Shown in pieces: positions 9,427-18,743 of a stretch of 64,000 bases of DNA; position 1 is the stretch's first letter; every line of letters begins with the position of its first letter. Position numbers and translations under genes: made by a program. Below the pieces are notes generated by a model. That model was given only the letters and a program-made list of their open reading frames with translations. It made no database searches and had not been told where the DNA came from. The DNA is from Bacteroidota bacterium (lineage in GTDB: Bacteria > Bacteroidota > Bacteroidia > AKYH767-A > OLB10): contig JADJOZ010000033.1 in the NCBI GenBank assembly GCA_016713525.1, positions 310,001 through 374,000 of the forward strand. Direction: 5' to 3'.

Positions 9427-11454
9427 ATGAATAAATTCTGCTTCTTCCTGTTCCTGCTATTTACACTCTCAGGATCACTCACCGGTCAACCAAATATGCT
9501 TATGCCGGTACCACAAAAAATTATTTCAGGAAACGGAGAATTCCGCTTCACCGGAGGTTTTCGAATATTAGTAAATCAACCCACAGGTTCAAGGGCGGGT
9601 GCAGCAGTTTCGCGTTTTATTCGTCGCCTCGATAATAAAACACATTTATTGCTTGGGAAAGAATGGCTGGCTAAAAAACCGGAACAACAAAAAGAAATGC
9701 TCACAATTACCTGTAATACGGTTGCGAAATTACTTCCTGGAGAAAATGAATCCTATTTGTTAAAAATTACTCCTGAAGGTTGTGAACTCACAGCACCAAC
9801 TGATATTGGAATTTTGCATGGATTAGAAACCTTTCTTCAGTTAATTGAAAGTGATACAAAAGGATATTTTATCAGGTCAGTTACCATTGATGATGCTCCA
9901 CGATTTACATGGCGCGGATTGCTGATTGATGTAGCCCGACATTTTTCTCCTGTGGATGTTATTAAAAGAAACATTGATGGGCTTGCTATGATGAAGATGA
10001 ATGTACTGCATTTGCATCTTACCGAAGACCAGGGATTCCGCATCGAAAGTAAGGTGTTTCCTAAATTGCATCAGTATGGTTCAGATGGAGATTTTTTTAC
10101 ACAGGAAGAAATGAGGAGCCTGATTCAGTATGCTAACGTTCGTGGCATACGTGTAGTTCCTGAATTCGATATGCCCGGCCATGCTACCAGCTGGTTTGTC
10201 GGACATCCTGAATTGGCTTCCGGTCCTGGACCCTATACTATTGAAAAGAAATTTGGTGTATTTGATCCAACCATTGATCCAACAAGAAAAGAAACGTATG
10301 TCTTTTTAGAAAAGTTTCTGACCGAAATGTGTGAACTTTTCCCTGATCCATGGATGCATATTGGTGGTGATGAAAATAATGGCAAGCAATGGGATGCCAA
10401 TCCAAAGATTCAGGAGTTTATGAAGAAAAATGGGTTGAAAGATAATCATGCGCTTCAGAATTATTTTAACACGAAGGTGATGGCAATTCTGAAGAAGAAT
10501 AAAAAGAAAATGATTGGCTGGGATGAAGTGCTGCAACCCGGTTTACCTGCCGATGCTGTTATTCAGTCGTGGCGAGGAAAAGAAGGATTGGAAGCTGCAG
10601 CAAAAAATGGACATCAGGTAATTTTATCGAATGGCTATTATATTGATCTTTCGAACCCTGCATGGAAACACTATACCAATGATCCATTACCTGCTAATAA
10701 TAATCTTTCGCCTGATGAACAAAAAAATATTCTTGGTGGAGAAGCAACCATGTGGGCCGAACTGGTAACTCCGGAAAATATTGATTCAAGAATCTGGCCA
10801 AGAACAGCTGCGATTGCAGAACGGTTATGGTCGGATAGGGAAGTGAATAATATTCCTTCGATGTACAGCAGGCTTGCGCGCACTTCGATTCGTTTAGAGG
10901 AATGTGGCCTGGAACATATTACCTATCGGGCAAAAATGATTCGCCGCCTTGCGGGAAATCGCAATATTGAATCGCTGATTACAATTGCTGGATTAGTAGA
11001 GCCATTGAAAGACTATAAACGACATGCACAAGGTGTAGCTTATAGTACCGATCTGCCTTTTACACGGTTGCCCGATATTGCAGCTGCCGATGCACCCGTA
11101 CCTTTAGCATTTAAGGATTTATGTGAAACATGGTTTCGTAAAAAAGATCCTGATGTAATTCCTGCTATCAGAGCACAGTTGGAAGAATGGCAACCATTGC
11201 ATGGTGAGGTTCAGATTGCTGCTTCCGGAATTCCGGCATTGGCACCATGGCTCATTGTCTCGGAGCGCGTATCTAAACTTAGTAAAATCGGATTGGAAAG
11301 TCTGCATTATGTTGAATCGCGTGCGCCTGTGCCCGATGCCTGGGTGAAAGAATCTTATACTACACTTAGTGAAGCAGCGCTTCCTGTTCAGGAATGTGAA
11401 CTGATGATTGCTGAATCTGTAATGATGCTATTCCAAAATGCACTCCCTAAATAA
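9427..11454 (+). CDS. Family GH20 beta-N-acetylhexosaminidase, secreted
   Basis: 675 aa. Signal peptide MNKFCFFLFLLFTLSGSLTG. The GH20b N-terminal domain (about 25-155) precedes the catalytic TIM barrel (about 160-500). The GH20 catalytic pair is Asp315-Glu316 in HIGGDEN; other family motifs are GLLIDVARHF, LHLTEDQGFRIES, EFDMPGHATSW and WPRTAAIAERLWSD. It removes terminal GlcNAc/GalNAc from glycans or chitooligosaccharides by substrate-assisted catalysis, probably in the periplasm. The C-terminal ~170 residues are a helical extension. The 3' end overlaps the cutC start by 17 bp, so it is likely co-transcribed with cutC and the GH2 gene. Confidence 0.94.
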   Translation: MNKFCFFLFLLFTLSGSLTGQPNMLMPVPQKIISGNGEFRFTGGFRILVNQPTGSRAGAAVSRFIRRLDNKTHLLLGKEWLAKKPEQQKEMLTITCNTVAKLLPGENESYLLKITPEGCELTAPTDIGILHGLETFLQLIESDTKGYFIRSVTIDDAPRFTWRGLLIDVARHFSPVDVIKRNIDGLAMMKMNVLHLHLTEDQGFRIESKVFPKLHQYGSDGDFFTQEEMRSLIQYANVRGIRVVPEFDMPGHATSWFVGHPELASGPGPYTIEKKFGVFDPTIDPTRKETYVFLEKFLTEMCELFPDPWMHIGGDENNGKQWDANPKIQEFMKKNGLKDNHALQNYFNTKVMAILKKNKKKMIGWDEVLQPGLPADAVIQSWRGKEGLEAAAKNGHQVILSNGYYIDLSNPAWKHYTNDPLPANNNLSPDEQKNILGGEATMWAELVTPENIDSRIWPRTAAIAERLWSDREVNNIPSMYSRLARTSIRLEECGLEHITYRAKMIRRLAGNRNIESLITIAGLVEPLKDYKRHAQGVAYSTDLPFTRLPDIAAADAPVPLAFKDLCETWFRKKDPDVIPAIRAQLEEWQPLHGEVQIAASGIPALAPWLIVSERVSKLSKIGLESLHYVESRAPVPDAWVKESYTTLSEAALPVQECELMIAESVMMLFQNALPK

Positions 11455-12199
11455 AAAATTCACGCTCGAAGTGGCCGTTGATACGTTTGAACAGGCGGTC
11501 AGTGCAGCCAGGCAAGGTGCAACCCGCCTGGAGTTATGCGCTGCATTAAGTGAAGGCGGATTAACTCCTCCATCTTCATTAATGGTAAGTGTTATCCGAA
11601 AAATTAGTATTCCTGTTCATGTTATGATTCGCCCACGCAGAGGCGACTTTTTATATTCTGATACAGAATTTGAACAGATGCAGATGGATATAGTTAATGC
11701 AAAATCGTCTGGTGCCAAAGGAGTGGTATTCGGCGTTCTGGATTCGAAAGGGAACATTGATAAAGAACGAATGAATTTACTCGTCAAACTTTCAAAACCA
11801 ATGAAAGTAACCTGCCATCGTGCTTTTGATATGGTTGCTGAACCTTTTGTTGCCATGGAAAGTCTGATTGGGATTGGTGTTGACTATATCTTAACCTCCG
11901 GAGGTTCGCAATCTGCCGAAGATGGATTTGAAGTGATCAGTGAGTTGATGAAAAGAGCTTTGGGCAGAATAGTTATCATGGCCGGTAGTGGAGTAAATCC
12001 TTCTAATGCTACTCTTATCGCCGGAACCGGTGTAAATGATTTGCATTTTACTTCCCGTAAGGCAATTCAAAGCAGTATGACACATAAGAATTTTGCCCTG
12101 GGAACAATGGGAAGTGCAAATGGTTTGACTGAGTATGAAATTGAGATTTTCGATCATGAAAAATTTAATGGCATCCGGGATGCATTAAGCCGATTATGA
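11438..12199 (+). CDS. cutC: CutC family protein
   Basis: 253 aa, full length for the family. Recognised from LEVAVDTFEQAVSAARQGA, RLELCAALSEGGLTPP, VHVMIRPRRGDFLYS, VTCHRAFDMV and ILTSGGSQSAEDG. CutC is a TIM-barrel protein historically linked to copper homeostasis in E. coli, though its real activity is unclear. Cytosolic, no signal peptide. It overlaps the end of the GH20 gene by 17 bp and the start of the GH2 gene by 4 bp (ATGA). Placement between two glycosidases argues for a role tied to sugar metabolism here, but that is inference from context only. Confidence 0.93.
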   Translation: MHSLNKKFTLEVAVDTFEQAVSAARQGATRLELCAALSEGGLTPPSSLMVSVIRKISIPVHVMIRPRRGDFLYSDTEFEQMQMDIVNAKSSGAKGVVFGVLDSKGNIDKERMNLLVKLSKPMKVTCHRAFDMVAEPFVAMESLIGIGVDYILTSGGSQSAEDGFEVISELMKRALGRIVIMAGSGVNPSNATLIAGTGVNDLHFTSRKAIQSSMTHKNFALGTMGSANGLTEYEIEIFDHEKFNGIRDALSRL

Positions 12200-14721
12200 A
12201 AAAATGGTGTTTGTATGGTGTACTTTTTTTGGTTAACATTCTTTCAGGATGTGCCGATAAAGTTATTAGTACCGTTAAGCACATTCCATTAAATAATGAA
12301 TGGATATATGCCCTTAGTGGAAGTGAGATCCAGAATCCTGCCAGTGTTCCCGGAATGGTACAAACTGATCTCTTCAGAAACAGGACTGCTAAAAATTCTT
12401 TGTATAGTGATAATGGAAAATCGTTGCAATGGATTGCCGAATCGGAATGGGAATATAAAACCACTTTTGTTGCAGATGAAAATTTTCTGAAGTACCAATC
12501 GGTGGAGTTGTGTTTCGAAGGGATAGACACCTACGCTTCCGTATTTGTAAATGATAAATTGCTTTTTCAGGCTGATAATATGTTTCGTAAGTGGGAGTAC
12601 GAAATGAAATCTTTTATTAAAAACGGATCTAACACAATCAAAGTTGTTTTGCATTCACCTGTCAAAAGAGGTGAACAGTTAATGGCAGCAACTCCGTATA
12701 AATTACCTGCAGGAACCGATAAAATTAGTGTGTTCATTCGTAAAGCACCATATCAGTTTGGCTGGGACTGGATGCCTGCAATGGTGACAACAGGAATATG
12801 GAAACCTGTTTCAATTAAATTGCATGGTGGTGTTAAATTGGAAAATATTCAGATCCGGACTGTAGAGATTGCCGATACATGCGCCTGGTTAAGTGCCGAT
12901 TTTGAAATACACTCCAATCAGGATATTACCAATGCAACAGTGACCATTTATGACGGCTTCAAGCAATTCAGAATTAAAAAAGGCACCAATTACGCAACTG
13001 TAAAGTTTCGTATCCTTCAACCGGAATTGTGGTGGCCTAATGGCATGGGTGAACAAAAGCTGTATGATCTTACAGGAAAATTATTCATTAATGGTTATTT
13101 AGTCGACTCGGCCCGGACAAGTACCGGTATTCGAACCATTGAATTATTCCGTGATGAAGATCCTTATGGAAGGAGTTTTTACTTTCGTGTAAATGGACTT
13201 CCGGTATTTATTAAGGGGGCAAATTATGTTCCACCATCCGGTTTGCTGACTGATATTTCCTGGAACAGGAAGAAGGCATTAATAGATGATGCTGCAATTG
13301 TTGGAATGAATATGTTGCGCATTTGGGGAGGTGGTGTTTATGAAGATGATGCATTTTATGATTATTGCGATAAGCGGGGTATTTTAATCTGGCAGGATTT
13401 TATGTTCGCCTGTAGCATGTATCCAGGTGATTCTGTTTTCACAAATAATGTTAAAGAAGAAGTTGAGCAACAGATAAAACGTTTGCGGAATCATGCATCT
13501 CTTGCAATCTGGTGCGGAAACAATGAGAGTGATGTGGCATGGATAAACTGGGGCTGGCAAAAGGAGCATCAGATTAATTCTGTTGATTCTGCAAGAATTA
13601 TAAATGATTATAAAAATCTTTTTGAGAATTTAATTCCGGAACAAATTTCCTTGCTGGATGATGGCAGACCCTATATCCCATCGTCACCATTGAGTAATTG
13701 GGGCAAAGCCGATAATTTTAACTTTGACAATATGCATTATTGGGGTGTCTGGCATGGTGAGGAAGCCATTGATTCGTTTCGCGTAAATGTACCACGGTTC
13801 ATGTCGGAATATGGGATGCAATCATTTCCATCTTACAGCACATTAGCTTTTAATAGCACTGATTCGGTTGGAGTACGCGCTGATTATATCAACAGGTTGC
13901 AACAAAGTTATAAAGGCAACAGATTGCTGACTAGTTACATTGAATCAAGGTATGGAAAGTTTTCTGGCTTCGAGGACCTTTGCTATCTCTCGCAATTAAC
14001 TCAACGGGATGCTATGCAGATAGCAATTGAAAGTCATCGAAAAAATTCCAGATTTTGTATGGGAACTATGTATTGGCAATTGAATGATGCATGGGATGGT
14101 GCATCATGGAGTACAATCGAGACTTCAGGAAAATGGAAGGCTGCACATTTTAAATTGCGACAACTCTATGCTCCTGATTTTTTATTTGCAGAGCAAGATG
14201 GGGATTCCGTGAGAGTCTTTTTTCAAACCGATAAAATTGATGGTGCCTCCGGTGTTTTCAAAGCAGAAATTTTTGATTTCAGAGGACGTCCTATCAGTAT
14301 TTACGAACGTCCCGTTTCAACAGGGTATTTGGTTGCTCAAACTATTTATGAACAGTCCGTTACAAAATTACTTAATGGATTATCACCTGATAACTACTTT
14401 TTAAAACTTTCCATTGTCAATAAAGATTCTTTGTTGGTTGAGAATATTCATTATTTTAAGAAACCTCTTGAATTGAAATTAGGAGATGCAAATCTGAACA
14501 TCCGTTATGAGCAGCAAGGGGAAAACGTTAAATTAATTTTAGAAACCAGTAATCTTATTAAAGATTTATTTCTGGAGTGCTCCATAACTTCCGCTGTATT
14601 CAGTGATAATTATTTCGACCTGTTGCCGGGTAAATCAAAAGAATTGCTTGTTAGTAATTGCAGTGTAGAAATGCTCAGAAAAAATCTGAAATGGAGATCA
14701 TACAGACCGGTTGAGAAGTGA
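12196..14721 (+). CDS. Family GH2 beta-mannosidase, lipoprotein
   Basis: 841 aa, close to the size of Bacteroides beta-mannosidases. The N-terminus MKKWCLYGVLFLVNILSGC is a lipoprotein signal (lipobox LSGC), so it is probably membrane-anchored. Sugar-binding and immunoglobulin-like domains of GH2 come first (about 30-330). The TIM barrel carries the acid/base Glu444 in WCGNNESD and the nucleophile Glu538 in SEYGMQSF. The conserved WDWMPA, LRIWGGGVYE and YWQLNDAWDG segments fit beta-mannosidase rather than beta-galactosidase. It should remove the beta-linked mannose of N-glycan cores or mannans. ATGA overlap with cutC indicates an operon with the GH20 enzyme. Confidence 0.93.
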   Translation: MKKWCLYGVLFLVNILSGCADKVISTVKHIPLNNEWIYALSGSEIQNPASVPGMVQTDLFRNRTAKNSLYSDNGKSLQWIAESEWEYKTTFVADENFLKYQSVELCFEGIDTYASVFVNDKLLFQADNMFRKWEYEMKSFIKNGSNTIKVVLHSPVKRGEQLMAATPYKLPAGTDKISVFIRKAPYQFGWDWMPAMVTTGIWKPVSIKLHGGVKLENIQIRTVEIADTCAWLSADFEIHSNQDITNATVTIYDGFKQFRIKKGTNYATVKFRILQPELWWPNGMGEQKLYDLTGKLFINGYLVDSARTSTGIRTIELFRDEDPYGRSFYFRVNGLPVFIKGANYVPPSGLLTDISWNRKKALIDDAAIVGMNMLRIWGGGVYEDDAFYDYCDKRGILIWQDFMFACSMYPGDSVFTNNVKEEVEQQIKRLRNHASLAIWCGNNESDVAWINWGWQKEHQINSVDSARIINDYKNLFENLIPEQISLLDDGRPYIPSSPLSNWGKADNFNFDNMHYWGVWHGEEAIDSFRVNVPRFMSEYGMQSFPSYSTLAFNSTDSVGVRADYINRLQQSYKGNRLLTSYIESRYGKFSGFEDLCYLSQLTQRDAMQIAIESHRKNSRFCMGTMYWQLNDAWDGASWSTIETSGKWKAAHFKLRQLYAPDFLFAEQDGDSVRVFFQTDKIDGASGVFKAEIFDFRGRPISIYERPVSTGYLVAQTIYEQSVTKLLNGLSPDNYFLKLSIVNKDSLLVENIHYFKKPLELKLGDANLNIRYEQQGENVKLILETSNLIKDLFLECSITSAVFSDNYFDLLPGKSKELLVSNCSVEMLRKNLKWRSYRPVEK

Positions 14722-15512
14722 GATTGTTTTTCTCATATGACAGTATGTTTTTTAAGGCTGATGGGTTCTGATCCCAATGATGGCGCTGCTATTTAATGTG
14801 CTAATGTGCTAATGCTTGCCCTAAGTGTAGCTGAATGGGTGCCCTGAGTCTGCCGGTTGGCGCATCGGGGGGGTGTAAGCGCCGCCCAGAGCGCAGCCGT
14901 AAGTTGTAGGTTGTAAGTTGATGGGCTTTGGGTAGAATGAAATATCGTTTTTCACTTATGATTTATTGTCCCTGCTAAAGTTGGTGATTGCTCGTTCTAA
15001 TGATGATTTCATTGATTATCGATTAACAAGCAGTGAATATTGAATAATAGCATTTTGATTGAACCTAAATTGATTTCAGCTCATAATTTCAATCTATCAT
15101 CTATCATTTATCATCTATCATTTTAACGAAATTTACTTCTGAGCAGAAATTCTTGATACCACTGCCTTTCGCCAATTTTCTGAGCAGTCATGTAAACGGA
15201 CTGAACAGCATCCAGCACTTGTTGGTAGTTTGCCGCTGGCGACGCGACTCGCGCCTTTTTTTACAAGACAGTTTTTTATTAGAAAAAAACTGTTTTAGTA
15301 AAAAGCAGCGCACGGCAAATGGCCAACAGTTTAGAATCATTTAAGTAAAATGTGATTCAACAAAATTAATAAGGAAAAGAAGGAAAGTGCCTGATGCTGT
15401 TCTTGACTTTTTGGTTACTTTTTGGTCAAGCAAAAAGTAACAAAGCCTGCATGGCAGATGCAAAATAAAACGCGAATGAGAAGCTTAAGGAGAACTAAAA
15501 ACTACCTAATTC
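14722..15512. other. Long repeat-rich intergenic region
   Basis: 791 bp without a convincing gene. It holds GTGCTAAT direct repeats near 14795-14812, a GC-rich patch at 14830-14900, TATCAT-type repeats at 15090-15122, one copy of the CGAAATTT...CAGAAAT element (15126-15152), the ~265-bp dispersed stem-loop element (15203-15467), and TTAATTCTTAATCC-type repeats running to the end of the acs gene. A short open frame at 15153-15344 lies inside the dispersed repeat and is not considered coding. Confidence 0.75.
15203..15467. repeat. Dispersed stem-loop repeat, copy 1
   Basis: Shares most of its sequence with 36688-36934. Outer arms GTTGG...TTTGCCGC (15221-15236) and ACGGCAAA...CCAAC (15312-15327) pair imperfectly. 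Inside is a second hairpin, A/T-rich (around 15265-15295). A second module contains GTTACTTTTTG / CAAAAAGTAAC (15414-15440) around a GTCAAG loop. The end GCATGGCAGATGCAAAATA is shared with the tail of copy 2. Confidence 0.85.
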
Positions 15513-17453
15513 TTAATCCTTAATTCTTATTAAGGTTCCTTTAATTCTTAATCCTGCAATCTGCTCCACCACTCCCGGATCGAGTAATGTTGTTGTATCA
15601 CCTAAATTAGTTGTTTCCCCTTCGGCTATTTTACGTAAAATTCTACGCATAATTTTTCCGCTTCGTGTTTTAGGAAGTCCTGTTACAAATTGTATTTTAT
15701 CTGGCTTTGCAATCGGTCCAATTATTCTGGTAACGGTTTGGATAATATCCTGACGAGCCAAAGTTTCATCACCATGATGACCATTGTAAATTACATAAGC
15801 ATATATTCCCTGGCCTTTTATATCATGTGGATATCCAACTACCGCACTCTCCACAACACCTGCATGCATATTGATGGCATTTTCGACTTCGGCGGTTCCA
15901 ATCCGGTGACCACTCACATTCAGCACATCATCTACGCGACCTGTAATTCTGTAAAAGCCATTTTCATCACGCAGACAACCGTCTCCGGTGAAGTAAAGAT
16001 TTTCGTACGTTGAAAAGTAATTTAGCCGGCAACGTTCATGATCGCCATAGGTAGTTCGAAGAATTCCGGGCCAGGGAAATTTCATGCACAAGTTACCGCT
16101 TACATTGTTACCGGTTATTTCTTTTCCGTTTTCATCTACCAGACAAGGATGAACACCAGGCAGAGGTAATGTTGCAAACGATGGCTTTTCCGGCGTAACT
16201 CCCGCAAGATTTGAAATCAGTACACCACCGGTTTCGGTCTGCCACCAGGTATCAACTACCGGACATTTTTCTTTACCAATATTTTTATGGTACCAGTGCC
16301 AGGCTTCTTCATTTATAGGTTCGCCAACTGTGCCGAGAACTTTCAATGAAGAAAGATCTTTTCCAACAAGATAATCCATTCCATAAGCCATCAGACTGCG
16401 AATCGCTGTTGGTGCAGTATAAAGGATGTCTACTTTATAGCGGTCCACTATGTTCCAGAAACGACCTGCATCAGGCCAGGTCGGAATTCCTTCAAACATA
16501 AGTGTTGTAGCACCTGCACTCAGCGGACCATAAATGATATAGCTATGTCCGGTGATCCAGCCAATGTCGGCAGTGCAAAAATGCACCTGACCAGGTTTAT
16601 ATTGAAATACATTTACGAAAGTGTAATTGGCCCAAACCATGTAGCCACCACAAGCATGTACCACTCCTTTTGGTTTGCCGGTCGATCCGGAAGTATATAG
16701 AATAAACAACATATCATTGGCATCCATTTCTTCAGCAGGAAAATCCGGGTTGCCATGTGTTTCTACTTTTTTTATTTCATCTTCCCACCATACATCACGG
16801 CCTTTGATCATACTCACCGGTGTTCGGGTACGGGTGCAAACAATAACACGTTTCACAAACGGACACGCTATAAGTGCATCATCAATCACACTTTTAAGAG
16901 GAATATCTTTTGCTCCACGATAAGCTCCATCACAGGTAATTATAAATTCCGCTTTCGCATCCTGCAATCTGTCGGCAATCGATTGTGAACTAAATCCGCC
17001 AAAAACCACCGAATGAATGGCGCCAACACGGGCACATGCCAAAACTGCAATGGCAAGTTCCGGAATCATTCCCATATAGATGCAAACGCGATCACCTTTT
17101 TTAACGCCATTATTTTTTAAAACATTCGAGAATTGCTTCACTTTAAAAAGCAATTCCTTGTAGGTAAGAATCCGGTGATGCTCTTCAGGATCATTAGGCT
17201 CCCATATAATAGCAGGCTTATTTCCCAACTCTTCGATATGCCGATCGAGACAGTTTTCGGTGATGTTCATAGTGGCGCCACTGAACCATTCAATTTTTGG
17301 CTCCCTGAAATTCCAGTCAAGTACCTTATTCCATTTTTTCTTCCAACGAAAATGTTCTGCTACTGAACCCCAAAATGCCTGAGGATCTTTTTCGCATGAT
17401 GCATAGGCCTGATTGTATTGCTCGTAACTGGTAATTTGGTATGGATATGACAT
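15513..17453 (-). CDS. acs: Acetyl-CoA synthetase (AMP-forming)
   Basis: 646 aa, full length. Activates acetate to acetyl-CoA through acetyl-AMP. Motifs visible: the P-loop YTSGSTGKPKG, VDTWWQTETGG, YFTGDGC...DENGFYRITGRVDDV, and the acetylation-regulated catalytic lysine in TRSGKIMRR (about K600). The N-terminal ACAS_N region (AFWGSVAEHFRWKKKWNKVL) is present. Cytosolic. Single gene, diverging from the small-protein/nucleotidyltransferase pair across 435 bp. Its 3' end is bordered by short repeats and no clear terminator was found. Confidence 0.96.
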   Translation of the reverse strand: MSYPYQITSYEQYNQAYASCEKDPQAFWGSVAEHFRWKKKWNKVLDWNFREPKIEWFSGATMNITENCLDRHIEELGNKPAIIWEPNDPEEHHRILTYKELLFKVKQFSNVLKNNGVKKGDRVCIYMGMIPELAIAVLACARVGAIHSVVFGGFSSQSIADRLQDAKAEFIITCDGAYRGAKDIPLKSVIDDALIACPFVKRVIVCTRTRTPVSMIKGRDVWWEDEIKKVETHGNPDFPAEEMDANDMLFILYTSGSTGKPKGVVHACGGYMVWANYTFVNVFQYKPGQVHFCTADIGWITGHSYIIYGPLSAGATTLMFEGIPTWPDAGRFWNIVDRYKVDILYTAPTAIRSLMAYGMDYLVGKDLSSLKVLGTVGEPINEEAWHWYHKNIGKEKCPVVDTWWQTETGGVLISNLAGVTPEKPSFATLPLPGVHPCLVDENGKEITGNNVSGNLCMKFPWPGILRTTYGDHERCRLNYFSTYENLYFTGDGCLRDENGFYRITGRVDDVLNVSGHRIGTAEVENAINMHAGVVESAVVGYPHDIKGQGIYAYVIYNGHHGDETLARQDIIQTVTRIIGPIAKPDKIQFVTGLPKTRSGKIMRRILRKIAEGETTNLGDTTTLLDPGVVEQIAGLRIKGTLIRIKD

Positions 17454-17888
17454 AGGAGTTTAGTGTATTATTTTACAGGTACCAATTACACAATAAAAAT
17501 TTAGAAAAGCAATTTCGTAAAGTAGGACTATTGATATCCAGCAAAAGAATCAAATTCATTTTTTTGAATTATATAAAGTATTGAAAATGAGTTTATTATA
17601 TAAATAGAAAAATACTTAAGTGTTTGATAAATAAGGCCATAGAATTTATTGCAGATATTAGTTGATAAACTAAATTTTTAAGTCCCGAATTGCACAAAAC
17701 CAAGTAAATTTATTTCGTTACCTTTGAATTGGGAAGTAGTGTGAAATTAGCAGGATTTAAGAACAGGTATATCCTGGTAGGGCTATATATATTCTGAAAA
17801 TCATAGATCAGTGTGGTCCAATACTTATCTTTAAAGAGTGAATTCAAACCAATATAAATTAGGAATTAGAATTTTACTGGAATTAATT
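17454..17888. other. AT-rich divergent intergenic region
   Basis: 435 bp between acs and the 17889 gene. Very AT-rich. A TACCTTTG box at 17719-17726 matches the -7 element of Bacteroidota promoters, but the nearest TTG is 26 bp upstream of it, so promoter assignment is weak. No RNA gene or further open frame is supported. Confidence 0.5.
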
Positions 17889-18152
17889 ATGAGTTCGAAG
17901 AAATTAAAAAAGAAAAATAGAATTTCATCTGACGCTAAAGAACCTCTCATGGTCTATAATGCTAATTCCGTACGTGTTTTTAATTCTTTTGACCATCAAG
18001 CTGAGTGGGAGCGTTCTGAAATGGCAAAATTGAATGGGTATCAATGCCTGCTAAGACTCAGGCAGTATATTAATATAGCTTATCAAATGCATGGTTTTGA
18101 TCCTGATTCTCTGCCCCATAGTCATTCTATTAAAATAGTATTCAGTGCATGA
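17889..18152 (+). CDS. Small protein paired with nucleotidyltransferase
   Basis: About 87 aa from the ATG at 17889 (MSSKKLKKKN). An ATG at 17838 would add 17 residues of unlikely sequence. Basic N-terminus, then a soluble segment with FDHQAEWERSEMAKLNG and a helical LLRLRQYINIAYQMHG, which resembles a helical partner protein. No known domain recognised. Its stop overlaps the start of the nucleotidyltransferase gene by 4 bp (ATGA), so the two are probably translated together, in a toxin-antitoxin-like arrangement. Which partner would be toxic cannot be told from the sequence. Confidence 0.7.
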   Translation: MSSKKLKKKNRISSDAKEPLMVYNANSVRVFNSFDHQAEWERSEMAKLNGYQCLLRLRQYINIAYQMHGFDPDSLPHSHSIKIVFSA

Positions 18153-18628
18153 ATATTTTTGATAAATACACTCATGATTTACTTTTACAACTGAATCTAA
18201 ATCATGTTCAATATCTTGTTGTAGGAGGCTATGCTGTAAATCTTTATGGGTACATAAGAACCACCGGTGATATTGATTTATGGATTAAACCTGAAAATAA
18301 AGAAAATAAAATTAATTTGCTCAAGGCACTTAAAGCGCTTCAAGTAGATGCTAATAGTTTAGATGCGCTGAAGAATTTTGATTTTAGCAAACCTTTAGTT
18401 TTTAGTGACGGGATAGAACCTTACAAAATTGATTTTATAACAGTTCTTTCTACAGTAAGCTTCGATGAAGCTTGGGACAATAGGAATCTGGTTGCATTGG
18501 ATGATTTAGAAATTCCTTTTATTCATTTTGATCATTTGGTATTAACCAAAATCAATACTGGAAGGTTGAAAGATAAAGTTGATGTTGAAGAACTCCAAAA
18601 TATTCAAAAACTAAAATCAAAAAAGTGA
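18149..18628 (+). CDS. Nucleotidyltransferase-fold protein (DUF6036/AbiEii-like)
   Basis: 159 aa. The minimal nucleotidyltransferase active site is visible: VVGGYAVNLYG followed by TTGDIDLWI, i.e. GG...DxD, with a third acidic candidate in YKIDFIT. This is the pattern of AbiEii/DUF6036-type proteins, which transfer nucleotides to RNA or protein or act as toxin-like partners. Cytosolic. It overlaps the upstream small gene by 4 bp. A second, unrelated nucleotidyltransferase/partner pair (MntA/HepT) lies at 42983. Function as a toxin-antitoxin module is inferred from fold and gene pairing only. Confidence 0.75.
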   Translation: MNIFDKYTHDLLLQLNLNHVQYLVVGGYAVNLYGYIRTTGDIDLWIKPENKENKINLLKALKALQVDANSLDALKNFDFSKPLVFSDGIEPYKIDFITVLSTVSFDEAWDNRNLVALDDLEIPFIHFDHLVLTKINTGRLKDKVDVEELQNIQKLKSKK

Positions 18629-18743
18629 GGCTAGTGCTTCCTGGAATTTAAAAGCTGTGTGGTGTTAGGAATTCAGATTCTTGAATTTAAATTGATATAA
18701 TTTAATAGTTATCATTTTGACATCTGGTTATTGGACGATTTTT

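Noticed and set aside
15153..15344. Small plus-strand open frame in the intergenic region
   Set aside because: It lies inside the dispersed stem-loop element; the matching frame in copy 2 (36596-36784) has a different start and reading, so there is no coding conservation.
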